64,000 nt of DNA from an uncultured Flavobacteriaceae bacterium (GCA_947495135.1 CANLXN010000008.1:152596-216595), one strand, 5' to 3'. Shown: positions 1 through 8,884, counted from the first letter of the stretch. The notes: generated from the letters alone by a model not told the origin. Made by a program: numbers and translations.

Positions 1-476
1 ATGGAGCGAAAGGGATTGGGCTGGCTGCACCACAAATTGGTTTGCCCATCCGCTTATTTATTGTAGATGCAACTCCTTTCGACGACGATGAAGACTTGAG
101 CGAAGAAGAGCGCAAATACCTAGGCTCGTTTAAGAGAGTATTCATTAATGCCAAAATTATTGAAGAAAGTGGCGATGAATGGGCCTTTAACGAAGGTTGT
201 TTAAGTATCCCGGATGTGCGAGAAGATGTCTTTAGACAGGAAACAATTACCATTGAGTATTTGGACGAAAAGTTTAAAAAACATACCGAAACCGTAAGTG
301 GGATTGCGGCCAGAATAATTCAGCATGAGTACGATCATATTGAAGGAATTCTTTTTACGGATAAACTATCTCCTTTAAAAAAGCGTTTGATAAAAAGTAG
401 ACTGGCTAATATTTCTAAAGGAAAAGTGAGGGTAGATTATCGCATGCGTTTTCCACAAGCCAAAAAGAAACGTTAA
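1..476 (+). CDS. def: Peptide deformylase (5' end cut by window edge)
   Basis: Removes the N-terminal formyl group from nascent proteins in the cytoplasm, using a metal-bound water. Reading in frame from base 3, all three family motifs are visible: GIGLAAPQ near the left edge (bases 12-35), EGCLS at bases 192-206 (metal-binding Cys), and HEYDH at bases 324-338 (two metal His and the catalytic Glu). About 157 residues are present and the initiator lies outside the window, so only a few residues to tens of residues are missing. The basic tail (KKKR) is intact and ends in TAA. The DUF5606 gene and mazG follow on the same strand, an order I associate with Bacteroidota. A TTG at base 42 could be called as a start by software, but it would delete motif I, so it is not the real start. 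Confidence 0.96.
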   Translation, partial: GAKGIGLAAPQIGLPIRLFIVDATPFDDDEDLSEEERKYLGSFKRVFINAKIIEESGDEWAFNEGCLSIPDVREDVFRQETITIEYLDEKFKKHTETVSGIAARIIQHEYDHIEGILFTDKLSPLKKRLIKSRLANISKGKVRVDYRMRFPQAKKKR

Positions 477-586
477 TGCATTTGGAAATTTAAATCAAAC
501 AAAACATCTTTGCCTCCTCATTTATTGAAATGAGCGTGAGTGGTAAAGATAGAGTTGTCCGAAATAGACGTTAATATAAATAATAT

Positions 587-1003
587 ATGAGTTTAGAAAA
601 AATATTATCAATTGCTGGGAAACCAGGATTATATCAGTTAAAGACACAAACCCGTAGTGGCTTATTGGCCGAGTCACTTGTGGACGGAAAAAAGATAACT
701 GTTAGTGCAAGACAAAATGTAAGTCTACTTTCCGAAATAGCGATTTATACGCTTACTGAAGAAGTTCCGCTAAGAGATGTTTTTACGAAAATTTCGGAAA
801 AAGAAAGTGGAAAAGAAGCTATTAGCCATAAGTCCTCTAAAGACGAATTAGAGGAGTATTTCTTTAACGTCTTACCAGATTATGACGAAGATCGCGTATA
901 TCCAAGTGATATTAAAAAAGTATTGCAATGGTATAACTTGCTTACGAAAAGTGGAATTAGTGACTTTTCTGAAGCTACTGAAGACTCTTCTGAAGAAGAA
1001 TAA
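587..1003 (+). CDS. DUF5606 family protein
   Basis: A 138-residue soluble protein with no signal peptide or membrane segment. Residues 1-70 form a compact hydrophobic/basic region (LSIAGKPGLYQLKTQTRSG) that I recognise as the DUF5606 domain of Bacteroidota. The C-terminal third is strongly acidic, ending in a Ser/Glu-rich tail. No catalytic motif is visible and the molecular function is unknown to me. It sits 110 bp after def and is followed by a clear terminator, so def and this gene may share a transcript while mazG is transcribed separately. The ATG at 587 is the only sensible start, directly before the conserved domain. Confidence 0.85.
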   Translation: MSLEKILSIAGKPGLYQLKTQTRSGLLAESLVDGKKITVSARQNVSLLSEIAIYTLTEEVPLRDVFTKISEKESGKEAISHKSSKDELEEYFFNVLPDYDEDRVYPSDIKKVLQWYNLLTKSGISDFSEATEDSSEEE

Positions 1004-1069
1004 ATTCCATTTAAATAAATCAAGTAGCCCTTGGGAGTTCTTGATAACTTTTCGATAAAAAACACAGAG

Positions 1070-1097
1070 AAATCCTCACTTAAGTGGGGATTTTTTT
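1070..1097 (+). terminator. Rho-independent terminator after the DUF5606 gene
   Basis: A 12-bp inverted repeat (1070-1081 with 1082-1093, one G-T wobble; in practice a four-base TTAA loop) is followed directly by a T run to 1097. It separates DUF5606 from mazG, which begins 12 bases further on. Confidence 0.85.
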
Positions 1098-1109
1098 AGT
1101 TTTAATACT

Positions 1110-1883
1110 ATGAATAATCGCGAACATCAATTGAAGGCCTTGGATCGTTTACTTACCATCATGGATGAGTTAAGAGAACAGTGCCCGTGGGATAAGAAGC
1201 AGACCATGCAAACACTTCGTCACTTGACCATTGAAGAAACTTATGAGTTAGGAGATGCCATTTTAGAAAATGATTTGGATGAAGTGAAGGGCGAGTTGGG
1301 GGATCTGTTGCTCCATATTGTTTTTTATGCCAAAATAGGCAGCGAAACAAAGCACTTCGATATTGGAGACGTGGCCAATCAGATTTGCGAGAAGCTCATT
1401 TCAAGACATCCTCATATTTACGGAGATGTAAAAGTAGCTGATGAGCAGGAAGTACAGCGCAATTGGGAGAATTTAAAGCTTAAAGAAGGAAAGACCAGTG
1501 TATTGCAGGGAGTGCCAAAATCACTTCCCGCGATGGTAAAAGCCAATCGCATTCAGGACAAGGTAGCTGGAGTAGGTTTCGATTGGGAAGAGCCACAGCA
1601 GGTATTCGAGAAGTTAGAAGAAGAGTTAGGAGAGTTGCAGCACGAGGTGAAGCAGAACAATGCCGAAAAAATTGAGGCGGAGTTTGGAGATGTTTTGTTT
1701 TCCATGATTAATTATGCACGCTTTCTAAAGGTAGATCCCGAAAGTGCCTTGGAACGAACCAATAAGAAGTTTATAAAGAGGTTTCAATATTTAGAAGGAA
1801 AATCGAAGGAAATAGGTAAGGAACTAAAGGATATGACGCTGGCTGAGATGGATATTTATTGGAATGAGGCTAAGAAGATATAG
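1110..1883 (+). CDS. mazG: Nucleoside triphosphate pyrophosphohydrolase MazG
   Basis: Hydrolyses (d)NTPs to monophosphates and pyrophosphate, as a house-cleaning enzyme that can also lower (p)ppGpp in E. coli. The 257-residue length matches the two-domain bacterial form. The N-terminal MazG domain shows the conserved CPWD (residues 25-28) and the Mg-binding EETYE (42-46) with GELGD (61-65). The second, catalytic domain has EEELGEL followed by EAEFGDVLF around residues 170-205. It lies alone behind a strong terminator, so it probably has its own promoter within the preceding bases or depends on readthrough; I see no clear TAnnTTTG box. Confidence 0.95.
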   Translation: MNNREHQLKALDRLLTIMDELREQCPWDKKQTMQTLRHLTIEETYELGDAILENDLDEVKGELGDLLLHIVFYAKIGSETKHFDIGDVANQICEKLISRHPHIYGDVKVADEQEVQRNWENLKLKEGKTSVLQGVPKSLPAMVKANRIQDKVAGVGFDWEEPQQVFEKLEEELGELQHEVKQNNAEKIEAEFGDVLFSMINYARFLKVDPESALERTNKKFIKRFQYLEGKSKEIGKELKDMTLAEMDIYWNEAKKI

Positions 1884-1884
1884 G

Positions 1885-1944
1885 ATTTGTGACGTGATGT
1901 TTGAGATTTTTTAACCTTTATTCTTGATGCTATTTTTCTATCAA
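1885..1944. repeat. Degenerate intergenic repeat, copy A
   Basis: Non-coding AT-rich stretch between mazG and a convergent methyltransferase. It contains the word series gacgtgatg, tttgagattttttaacc, tttattct, ctatttttctatcaact, which reappears in the same order at 61609-61675. The series looks like a dispersed Flavobacteria-type intergenic filler rather than a gene. No hairpin terminator is obvious. Confidence 0.5.
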
Positions 1945-2568
1945 CTATAGACTAAAAACTGCAAGCCTTCCATCTACCTTTAAGGCCGAAAATCCAAATT
2001 CTCTTTGGACATATCGAAGGCTTTCTTCTGAGTAGAAAAGCACATGTGTTTTATCGTTTTTGTAGTGCCAGTTTTCAAATGGTGTTTTCTTGGGAAGTAA
2101 TTCGGTCATACAAAACAGTTTTCCAGTTGGACTTAGTAAATCTTTAAGTTTCGTAAACTCTTCTCGTGGGTAGTAAAAATGTTCTATTACTTCACAACAA
2201 ATAATATAATCGTATGTAGTATGTAAAACCGACTCGTTTTTATGAAAAAAGGGGTCCCAAAGGTTTAGTTGGTAGCCATTTTCTTCTAGAAGTTTTGCAG
2301 CTACAGGTCCCGTTCCTGCTCCATAATCTAAGCCGAGACTGTTCGGAGTAAAGCTCTGCTGTACTTCCCTTACGACGGGAGATACAAATTGTTGGTACCC
2401 CTTGTCTTCAACGTCATTTTCATGCAAAAGATATCGTTCGCGTTCCTTTTCAGAAGTGAGGAAAAACTCGGCAGATCTAAAAACCGTTGAGCAGTTAAGG
2501 CAATTATAAAATTGAGTAGATAATTCCCGCTGTTGAGTATTGGGATTATTACACAGCGGGCATATCAT
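1945..2568 (-). CDS. Zinc-ribbon class I SAM-dependent methyltransferase
   Basis: A 207-residue predicted methyltransferase of the Methyltransf_23 type. An N-terminal zinc ribbon is formed by C3/C6 and C23/C26 (CPLC and CLNC). The SAM-binding motif I is DYGAGTG at about 81-87, an acidic WDP follows at 104-106, and the post-I motif CEVIEHFYYP is at 125-134. Target unknown; proteins of this build often modify small molecules or proteins rather than DNA. I chose the ATG at 2568 because it places the ribbon at the N terminus and lies 2 nt after the DUF349 stop; the longer form (to 2619) would overlap that gene by 49 nt. It is probably translationally coupled to the DUF349 gene. Confidence 0.85.
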   Translation of the reverse strand: MICPLCNNPNTQQRELSTQFYNCLNCSTVFRSAEFFLTSEKERERYLLHENDVEDKGYQQFVSPVVREVQQSFTPNSLGLDYGAGTGPVAAKLLEENGYQLNLWDPFFHKNESVLHTTYDYIICCEVIEHFYYPREEFTKLKDLLSPTGKLFCMTELLPKKTPFENWHYKNDKTHVLFYSEESLRYVQREFGFSALKVDGRLAVFSL

Positions 2569-2570
2569 GT

Positions 2571-4613
2571 TTATTGTTCTTTGCGTAAAGCGCGAATCTT
2601 GGTTAGTTTGGCTTTCCATAATTCAAGACTTTCTTTGTGCTTCGCAATATTTTGATGCACTTCCTTAACCAATGGATTGTCGTCTTTAACGTGCTGGAAG
2701 AAGCCTAGGTTGTTCTCCAATTGATTCATCTCAGCTTTGGTTTCTGAAATTTTCTTGGTGATATAAAATTCTTCATTTTGAAGTTTACGTATATCTTCTT
2801 GAGAAGCCATGGAATTTAATTTATTCTCAAAACGGATCATTTCTGTCTCCTTTTTGCTCAAATTGAGTTTTCCAAAGAGTTCGTCCAATACTTTATTGAA
2901 CTTACGTTCGATATTTCTTTTGTTATAAGGAACTCTACCAATGGCTTTCCACTCTGTGATTTTTTCCTTGATGTTGGCTAGATCGGTTTGATGTTCTCCC
3001 GTCATTTCTAGACCTGTTACACTTTCCATCAAAGCCTGTTTGGCCGCAAAGTGTTCCATTTCTTCTTTGTTTGCCTCATCTCGTTCTGCATGAACCCTAT
3101 CGAAGTAATGATTACACGCATCTTTAAATTGCTTCCAAACCTTATCGCTTTCTTTGCGTGGAACATGTCCAACAGCCTTCCAGTCGTTTTGAATCTTTTT
3201 CATCAAAGCAGTAACTACTTCAAAATCGTCACTGTCTTTGTTGGCTTCTGCAATTTTAATTAACTCGCGTTTCTTCTCAAGGTTATCGTATTGCTCTTTT
3301 TTCTGACTTTTATAAAAATCGTTTTTTTGGTGATTAAAATCTCGAGTAGTGTCCTTAAAGCCCTTCCAAATTTCTTTTGCTTTGGTGCGAGGAACTTTAC
3401 CAACTTCGAAATACAAATCTCTTAATTTTTGTACCTCTTTGATGGCATTTTGCCAGCCTTTATGACTTTTAGGAGCGTTGGCTGTAACATCTTTGATCTT
3501 TTGAATGAGTTCTTTTTTGATTTCAAAATTTGCCTCAAAATGCTTTTCTTGATCCTTTATGTAGTCTTGTCGTTTGTCGTGAATTAGCTTAGTAGCGGCA
3601 CTAAATTTGTCCCATACATCATCCCTAAATTCTTTAGCAACTGGGCCAACATCTTCTTTCCACATTTTGTGAAGCATTTGAAGCTCTCTAAATGCCTTTC
3701 CAACATCTTCCTGTTGCGCAAGCTCCTCTGCCCGACCTATCAACTTCATCTTCTGTTCTAGGTTATGCTTGAAATCCAGATCTCTGAACTCTCTATTTAG
3801 GTGAAGGAAATCATAGAAATTTTCGACATGATGGCGATAGGTATTCCAAATGGTATTATACTTATCTCTTGGAATGGCGCCAGCGGTATGCCAACTTTCT
3901 TGTATGTCTTTGAAGTGCTTATAGGTGGTGTTGATGTTTTCTTCTGCATTCAACAAACCTTTCAACTCTTCAATTAATTCTAAACGTCTGTCTAAGTTCG
4001 ATTGAAGATCGCGCTTTAAATTTTGGTAATGACTGTTTCGTTTTTCTTTATAATCGAAGTAAACCGAATTGAATTCCTTTTTAAGAGGAGTCGAGTATTG
4101 AAAGTCGATTATATTTCCTCCCTTGTCTAAAAATTCTTGTTTTTTCTGTTCTAATTCTTCACTAAATTTTGCGTTAAATTCAGTTTTAATCTCTTCAACA
4201 GGATTTTTTATAGTTTGTATCGGTTTATCTTTAAGAAGGGTTTGTAACTCTTTTATGAGTTCTTCTTTCGACATGGCATGGTAGTCCTTCTCTTCCTCTT
4301 CCTCAGTTTCGTGTTCTTCCTCCTCATCTGAAGAATTTATTTCTTCCTCTTCTGCAGATTCGTCTGTAGGGTCTGCATCAACTTCTTTTTCATCTTGTGG
4401 CTCAACTTTTAACGGATTGTCACTAGGCAAGATATCCTTAGATTCAGCATCTTCTAGTTGCTCTGCATGTTCTTCTGTTGGTTTTGGTGTCTCGGCTGCT
4501 TCTAATTCTGAGGCCGCAGACGTTCCTTCAGTGCCCTCTGCTTTGGGTTCACTAACTGTTTCTTTAGGAATTGATTCTTTTTCTTGTTCGTTCGGCAATT
4601 TTTCGTCGGACAT
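2571..4613 (-). CDS. DUF349-repeat coiled protein
   Basis: A 680-residue cytoplasmic protein. Residues 1 to about 120 are low-complexity and very acidic (long Glu/Ser/Thr/Pro stretches). The remainder is helical, with five repeats built around W-x-x-x-G-x-x-P...W/F-x-x-F (for example WKAVGHVPRKESDKVWKQF and WKAIGRVPYNKRN), the DUF349 signature. Function is not established to my knowledge. The ATG at 4613 is preferred; an in-frame TTG nine bases upstream is also possible. It lies downstream of aroE with a 104-bp gap holding a small hairpin, and upstream of the methyltransferase, with which it likely forms a two-gene unit. Confidence 0.88.
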   Translation of the reverse strand: MSDEKLPNEQEKESIPKETVSEPKAEGTEGTSAASELEAAETPKPTEEHAEQLEDAESKDILPSDNPLKVEPQDEKEVDADPTDESAEEEEINSSDEEEEHETEEEEEKDYHAMSKEELIKELQTLLKDKPIQTIKNPVEEIKTEFNAKFSEELEQKKQEFLDKGGNIIDFQYSTPLKKEFNSVYFDYKEKRNSHYQNLKRDLQSNLDRRLELIEELKGLLNAEENINTTYKHFKDIQESWHTAGAIPRDKYNTIWNTYRHHVENFYDFLHLNREFRDLDFKHNLEQKMKLIGRAEELAQQEDVGKAFRELQMLHKMWKEDVGPVAKEFRDDVWDKFSAATKLIHDKRQDYIKDQEKHFEANFEIKKELIQKIKDVTANAPKSHKGWQNAIKEVQKLRDLYFEVGKVPRTKAKEIWKGFKDTTRDFNHQKNDFYKSQKKEQYDNLEKKRELIKIAEANKDSDDFEVVTALMKKIQNDWKAVGHVPRKESDKVWKQFKDACNHYFDRVHAERDEANKEEMEHFAAKQALMESVTGLEMTGEHQTDLANIKEKITEWKAIGRVPYNKRNIERKFNKVLDELFGKLNLSKKETEMIRFENKLNSMASQEDIRKLQNEEFYITKKISETKAEMNQLENNLGFFQHVKDDNPLVKEVHQNIAKHKESLELWKAKLTKIRALRKEQ

Positions 4614-4663
4614 ATATTTCAATGTTAAGGTTCATATCACTTATGAGTTGTAAGATACTAACA

Positions 4664-4688
4664 ACTCCGCACATGGCAAAGGCGGAGT
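4664..4688. other. Small intergenic hairpin between aroE and DUF349
   Basis: A perfect 7-bp inverted repeat ACTCCGC (4664-4670) / GCGGAGT (4682-4688) with an 11-base loop. On the minus strand it is not followed by a T run, so it is a weak terminator candidate at best; it could be an mRNA processing or stabilising stem between aroE and the DUF349 gene. Confidence 0.35.
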
Positions 4689-4717
4689 AAGGTTTTTGGG
4701 AAGTTTGAACCTTCAAT

Positions 4718-5449
4718 TTAAGATTTCCAAATAGACCAGGCTTTCTTCGCCTGATATTCCAGCATTTTTAGTCCGTTGCTAACTTTAGCGCCTTTTGCAA
4801 AACCTCTTTTTAAGAATTCGGTTTCCTGCGGATTGTAGATCAAGTCAAACAACACATGTTGTTCTGTAATAAATTTGTAGGGGATATCAGGAAATTCGTG
4901 TACGTTCGGAAATGTGCCTAGGGGAGTACAATTGACAATTAGAAAATGTTTAGCAATAATTTCTTGATTCAACTCTTCATAAGTGATGGTCTCAGGAGTC
5001 TTTGTTCTCGAAACTATTTTGTATTCAAAATCCATCGCCTCTAGAACATAACGTATGGCTTTTGCAGCTCCTCCTGTGCCTAGTATCAAGGCCGTTTTTT
5101 GAGTTAGAGGTAAAAAATTGGCAAGCGATTTTGCGAACCCGTAGTTATCTGTATTGTAACCCGCTAATCTTCCTCCTTTTAATACTTTGATTGTATTTAC
5201 GGCTCCAATCGTCATAGCCTCTTTATCAACTCTATCCAATAATGGAATCACAGATTCTTTAAAGGGAATAGTTACGTTCAACCCTTTCAAGCCCTGCTCT
5301 TTATCTAAAATGCTGCGAAGAAGATTGATACACTCAATATCAAAATTTTGATAAGTGTCCTTCCTGTTCTCTAGCTCAAATTTAGTGGTGAAAAATGTTT
5401 TCGAAAATGAATATCCTATGTCCTTGCCAACAAGTCCGTACTTAGCCAT
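4718..5449 (-). CDS. aroE: Shikimate dehydrogenase
   Basis: Reduces 3-dehydroshikimate to shikimate with NADPH in the aromatic amino-acid/chorismate pathway. The 243-residue protein shows the substrate-binding SFS (14-16), NVTIPFK with catalytic K64, GAVNT (82-86), GYNTD with the catalytic D101, and the nucleotide-binding GTGGAAK (124-130). The start at 5449 is chosen because its ATG overlaps the stop of the DUF368 gene by one base (TAATG), a classic coupling arrangement; a longer form to 5479 adds residues outside the family. It is therefore the third gene of a DUF368-DUF368-aroE operon. Confidence 0.95.
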   Translation of the reverse strand: MAKYGLVGKDIGYSFSKTFFTTKFELENRKDTYQNFDIECINLLRSILDKEQGLKGLNVTIPFKESVIPLLDRVDKEAMTIGAVNTIKVLKGGRLAGYNTDNYGFAKSLANFLPLTQKTALILGTGGAAKAIRYVLEAMDFEYKIVSRTKTPETITYEELNQEIIAKHFLIVNCTPLGTFPNVHEFPDIPYKFITEQHVLFDLIYNPQETEFLKRGFAKGAKVSNGLKMLEYQAKKAWSIWKS

Positions 5450-6465
5450 TATCTTTTGGGGTTGATCTTCTGATACCAATCAAGGCTCAGAACGATTAAT
5501 ATACCTGCAATTATAAAGAAAATTGCTATAATAGTCTCGAACGAAAATTCTGATGGCAGATAACGCTGATAGCCGTTCACAATTTTTTCACCATTTGCAT
5601 CCAGTAAAATAGCACCAAATTCGTCTAGAGAAAACTGTTTGTTTTTCCATGGCCACACCACACCTAAAGAACCGGTTATAAAACCAATAATTACCGCGAA
5701 AGTAGCTTTTCTATAACGTTTTAAAAGATAACCTAATGAATGTGAAAGGGAGACTAAACCTGTTAAAGAGCCAGCCGCAAAAACACCTAAAACTTTTAAT
5801 AAATCCATCCTTATTTCGTCTTGGAAAAAGCTAAAATCACCTCGAATTATATCGGCAAATGTGTCGTACAAAGCGTTTACAGAATCAACTAAAAGAAGTA
5901 CGTAATTTCCTAATAATATAAGAATGAAGGATCCGGAAAGTCCCGGAAGGGTCATTCCACTTACTCCAATTATTCCGCAGAAAAAAACGAAGAGTAAATT
6001 GTTATTTTGTTTGGCAGGTTCCAGAAAACTAATACCTACGCCAATTACAATTCCAGCAATAAGATATAACATGTATTTTCGGTTCCAGTCCCCAAAATCC
6101 TTTGCTACATAGTAGATAGATCCAATGATCATTCCAAAGAATGCACTCCAAACATAGAGTTCGTAATTAAGAAGAAAATAATCGAGGATTTTTGATACGC
6201 TGAAATAGGAAATGATCATTCCCAAGATGAGGAGTCCGATAAAGCGGCCATTGATATAAGTCCAAAAACTTTTAAATCGGCCGTTTATAAGAAGTTTGAA
6301 CGCTTTTCCATTCACTTTTTGAAGAGAATAAATAAATTCTTCATAAAATCCTGCCACAAATGCTACCATTCCTCCAGATACCCCTGGAACTTTATTTGCC
6401 GCGCCCATAGCCAAACCTTTTAGTATAAGCCAAATTTTATCGCTAAGGGTACGAGTTGGATTCAT
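5449..6465 (-). CDS. DUF368 family polytopic membrane protein (second copy), candidate undecaprenyl-phosphate transporter
   Basis: A 338-residue inner-membrane protein with about eight or nine hydrophobic segments. It carries two family hallmark motifs, one in each half: KGLAMGAANKVPGVSGG near the N terminus and GVSGMTLPGLSGSFILILLG in the middle, suggesting an inverted or internal repeat. DUF368 (PopT) proteins have been implicated in returning polyprenyl phosphate carrier across the membrane for cell-wall synthesis; transport activity here is inference from family. It begins immediately after the stop of the upstream paralogue and is coupled to aroE downstream. The first motif has AAN where the neighbour has AAD. 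Confidence 0.88.
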   Translation of the reverse strand: MNPTRTLSDKIWLILKGLAMGAANKVPGVSGGMVAFVAGFYEEFIYSLQKVNGKAFKLLINGRFKSFWTYINGRFIGLLILGMIISYFSVSKILDYFLLNYELYVWSAFFGMIIGSIYYVAKDFGDWNRKYMLYLIAGIVIGVGISFLEPAKQNNNLLFVFFCGIIGVSGMTLPGLSGSFILILLGNYVLLLVDSVNALYDTFADIIRGDFSFFQDEIRMDLLKVLGVFAAGSLTGLVSLSHSLGYLLKRYRKATFAVIIGFITGSLGVVWPWKNKQFSLDEFGAILLDANGEKIVNGYQRYLPSEFSFETIIAIFFIIAGILIVLSLDWYQKINPKR

Positions 6466-7437
6466 TTATTGCTTCTGTTTTACTGTAGCGATCCGTTCTA
6501 ATAGAAAAATGGTTAGAAATCCAAGTATGACAAAGATCACAGCATACATTATTTTTGGATCCCCATCGAATTGATTAGGTAAAATACTTTTGTCCAAAAA
6601 TGGAACTTTTTCTCCGCTATGATTAATTCTAAACTCCAAGACTTCTTTCCACGGCCAAATTTTGTTTAAAGCACCAATCATAAAACCAGTAAGAACAGCA
6701 AGAATGGTATTTTTATGGTGTTTGAACATCCAGTTAAGTACTTTTGAAAAAGCCTTTAGACCTACAACCGCTCCTAGTCCAAATACAATAAGTTTTATGA
6801 GTGCCCCAGAGAACAGTTCCCAATTTAGACTTGTAATTCCCTCGATAAATTGCGTAATGGTTCCAATCACTGCCTCGTAAGCTCCCAATAACAATAGTAT
6901 AAATGCTCCTGAGATTCCAGGTAAAATCATCGCAATGATGGCAATACAGCCTGCAAAAAATAAAAACCAAGTGCTATCTGGAGAACCTACTGGCTCTGCG
7001 ATGGTAATTAGATAGGATAAAACTGCAGCAATCGCAACCGCGAGTATGCTTGCTGCGTTCCACTTTGTAATTTGTTTGGCGACATAGAGTATGCTAGCGA
7101 TTATGAGTCCGAAAAAGAACGACCAAACAATAATGGGGTGGCTTTTTAAAAGCCAAGTGATTAGTTTTGCTAAAGAGAGGATACTTAAGAAAACTCCCCC
7201 AAAAAGAGCTACAAGAAAGGCTAAATTGTATTTTTTCCATGCAACTTTAAATCCGTTCTGTTTCCATATTTTGAAAAAGCCTAGATCTAGTTGATGGATC
7301 GTTTCAATGAGTTCTTCGTAAATACCAGATATAAAAGCGATGGTTCCTCCAGATACACCTGGAACGACATCTGCGGCACCCATTGCAATTCCTTTTAAAG
7401 TGATAACGAAATATTGAAGGAAATTGCGTGGTTGCAT
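6466..7437 (-). CDS. DUF368 family polytopic membrane protein (first copy), candidate undecaprenyl-phosphate transporter
   Basis: A 323-residue paralogue of the next gene, with the motifs KGIAMGAADVVPGVSGG (about residues 14-30) and MILPGISGAFILLLLG in the centre, and a similar pattern of membrane helices. The two genes are back to back with no intergenic base, so a tandem duplication followed by divergence is likely. By family it may flip undecaprenyl phosphate; two copies could differ in lipid or ion coupling, which the sequence alone cannot decide. A TATTTTTG box on the minus strand (7464-7471) lies 26 nt before its ATG and probably drives the three-gene operon. Confidence 0.88.
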   Translation of the reverse strand: MQPRNFLQYFVITLKGIAMGAADVVPGVSGGTIAFISGIYEELIETIHQLDLGFFKIWKQNGFKVAWKKYNLAFLVALFGGVFLSILSLAKLITWLLKSHPIIVWSFFFGLIIASILYVAKQITKWNAASILAVAIAAVLSYLITIAEPVGSPDSTWFLFFAGCIAIIAMILPGISGAFILLLLGAYEAVIGTITQFIEGITSLNWELFSGALIKLIVFGLGAVVGLKAFSKVLNWMFKHHKNTILAVLTGFMIGALNKIWPWKEVLEFRINHSGEKVPFLDKSILPNQFDGDPKIMYAVIFVILGFLTIFLLERIATVKQKQ

Positions 7438-7463
7438 AGGCTAGTTGTGGTATAAATTAGCCT

Positions 7464-7471
7464 CAAAAATA
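7464..7471 (-). promoter_or_regulatory. Candidate -7 promoter box for the DUF368-DUF368-aroE operon
   Basis: Reads TATTTTTG on the minus strand, an exact match to the Bacteroidota -7 consensus TAnnTTTG, 26 nt upstream of the ATG at 7437 and just past the stop of the upstream TPR gene. No clear TTG -33 element was found at the usual distance. Confidence 0.45.
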
Positions 7472-7477
7472 CAAAAA

Positions 7478-8884
7478 TTAGAGAGACGTTCTCTTGTGGT
7501 TATTTATTAATTGCTGCACCTTTTTATTTCGGAATACCTTGGGGAATAATTCTTCGATGATTAGGGTAAATTCAATATCCAGGTCAAGCGCATTTTTTAA
7601 GTGAAACTCGGCTTTGGTATCATCTAGCATTTTGTAGTAGAGCCCAGCTAAGCGATATTCAATTTCTGCATTTTCGGGATAGAATTCTGCTGCTTGCAAC
7701 AAGTTGTTGATTCCAGCGTCATATTCGCCTAATTCGATTAGAATGTCACAACGTGATAGCCATGTTTCCATCTCGTAGTTTCCAAGTTCAATGCTTCTTC
7801 TAAAGCCATGTTCAGCTTCTTCAAAAAGATTGAGTCGTTTGTTAATTTTCGCATACCGTTTCCAATAGAGTACATTTTCAGTATCAATATTGATAGCTTT
7901 TTCGATATAATAGAGTGCTTTTTGGTAGTTTTTTCTTCTAAAATAGAAATCGGTTATTGCTATCCAGCCTTTATCGAGTAAGCCGTCTTCTTCAACACAT
8001 TTATTGTAAAATTGAAGTGCAAGTTCGCTATTACCCAATCGTTCATAGCATTTGCCAATTCTAAGCAGGGCAAAGGAGGTAGGGTCATCTAAGCCAAGTG
8101 TGATGGTGTAGCTTTCGATGGCCTGACTGTATTCTTTTAGTTTTTCTAGAACTTTCCCTTTTTCCAAGTAGGCACCAATAAATCTGTCATCGCTAATGAT
8201 AGCAAAGTCGTAAGCTGCTAGTGCTTTTTTGTAATCCTTCAGGGTGAAGTATTGCTTGCCTACTTGATGCCAAGCTACTTCGCAGTATGGGTGTTTGTTA
8301 AGAAAGGTGTTCAAGTAATCGATGGCTGCTTCGTGCTGTTCCAAATAATCGAAGCAATACACAATATTATAAAGAGCAGAATAGTCTTCTTGGTCATTCT
8401 CTAGGCACTTTATAAAATAATACTTTGCGTTCTCGAAATCTTCAATGAACAGGTATTCCATTCCAAGAAGTGAAAGCACATCTCCTTCATCATCGGTTAT
8501 TTTGAGGGCTTTCTCTAGAAGTAAAATAGCCTTTTTATGGTCATCCCGTCTAGAAAAAATATTAGCCTTTTGAATAAATATTTCTTCATTGGATTGTTCA
8601 AGAATGTATAGCTGATCCAAAAGAGCTTCAGCTGTATCAAGTTCATTTTCGAATATATACATCTCTACCTGAAACAATTTTAAATTTGTTGCGGTGGGAT
8701 GCTGTTCTAAACCTAATTTGGTGGCCTTCTTTGCAAGGGCCATTTTTCCATTCTCAAGATAATGCTGAATAATCTCTTCGAACTCTTCGGAGTCAAAAAA
8801 GTACACATCATTGGTCTTTAACATGGATTCAAATCGGGAAAGTGAAAAGTTGTTATGCTCGTTAGGGCTCAAATGCATGTGCAT
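7478..8884 (-). CDS. Tetratricopeptide-repeat protein
   Basis: A 468-residue soluble protein made almost wholly of about ten TPR units; typical helices include ALLILLEKALK-like and YYIEKAINIDTENVLYW segments with the A/G-Y-A-P spacing of the motif. There is no signal peptide or membrane helix, so it is expected to be a cytoplasmic scaffold. It ends in a basic tail (NHKRTSL). Its partner is not indicated by the neighbours. Two Met codons, at 8884 and 8878, could both start it. The 250 bp upstream (8885-9134) hold no gene that I can recognise. Confidence 0.85.
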   Translation of the reverse strand: MHMHLSPNEHNNFSLSRFESMLKTNDVYFFDSEEFEEIIQHYLENGKMALAKKATKLGLEQHPTATNLKLFQVEMYIFENELDTAEALLDQLYILEQSNEEIFIQKANIFSRRDDHKKAILLLEKALKITDDEGDVLSLLGMEYLFIEDFENAKYYFIKCLENDQEDYSALYNIVYCFDYLEQHEAAIDYLNTFLNKHPYCEVAWHQVGKQYFTLKDYKKALAAYDFAIISDDRFIGAYLEKGKVLEKLKEYSQAIESYTITLGLDDPTSFALLRIGKCYERLGNSELALQFYNKCVEEDGLLDKGWIAITDFYFRRKNYQKALYYIEKAINIDTENVLYWKRYAKINKRLNLFEEAEHGFRRSIELGNYEMETWLSRCDILIELGEYDAGINNLLQAAEFYPENAEIEYRLAGLYYKMLDDTKAEFHLKNALDLDIEFTLIIEELFPKVFRNKKVQQLINNHKRTSL

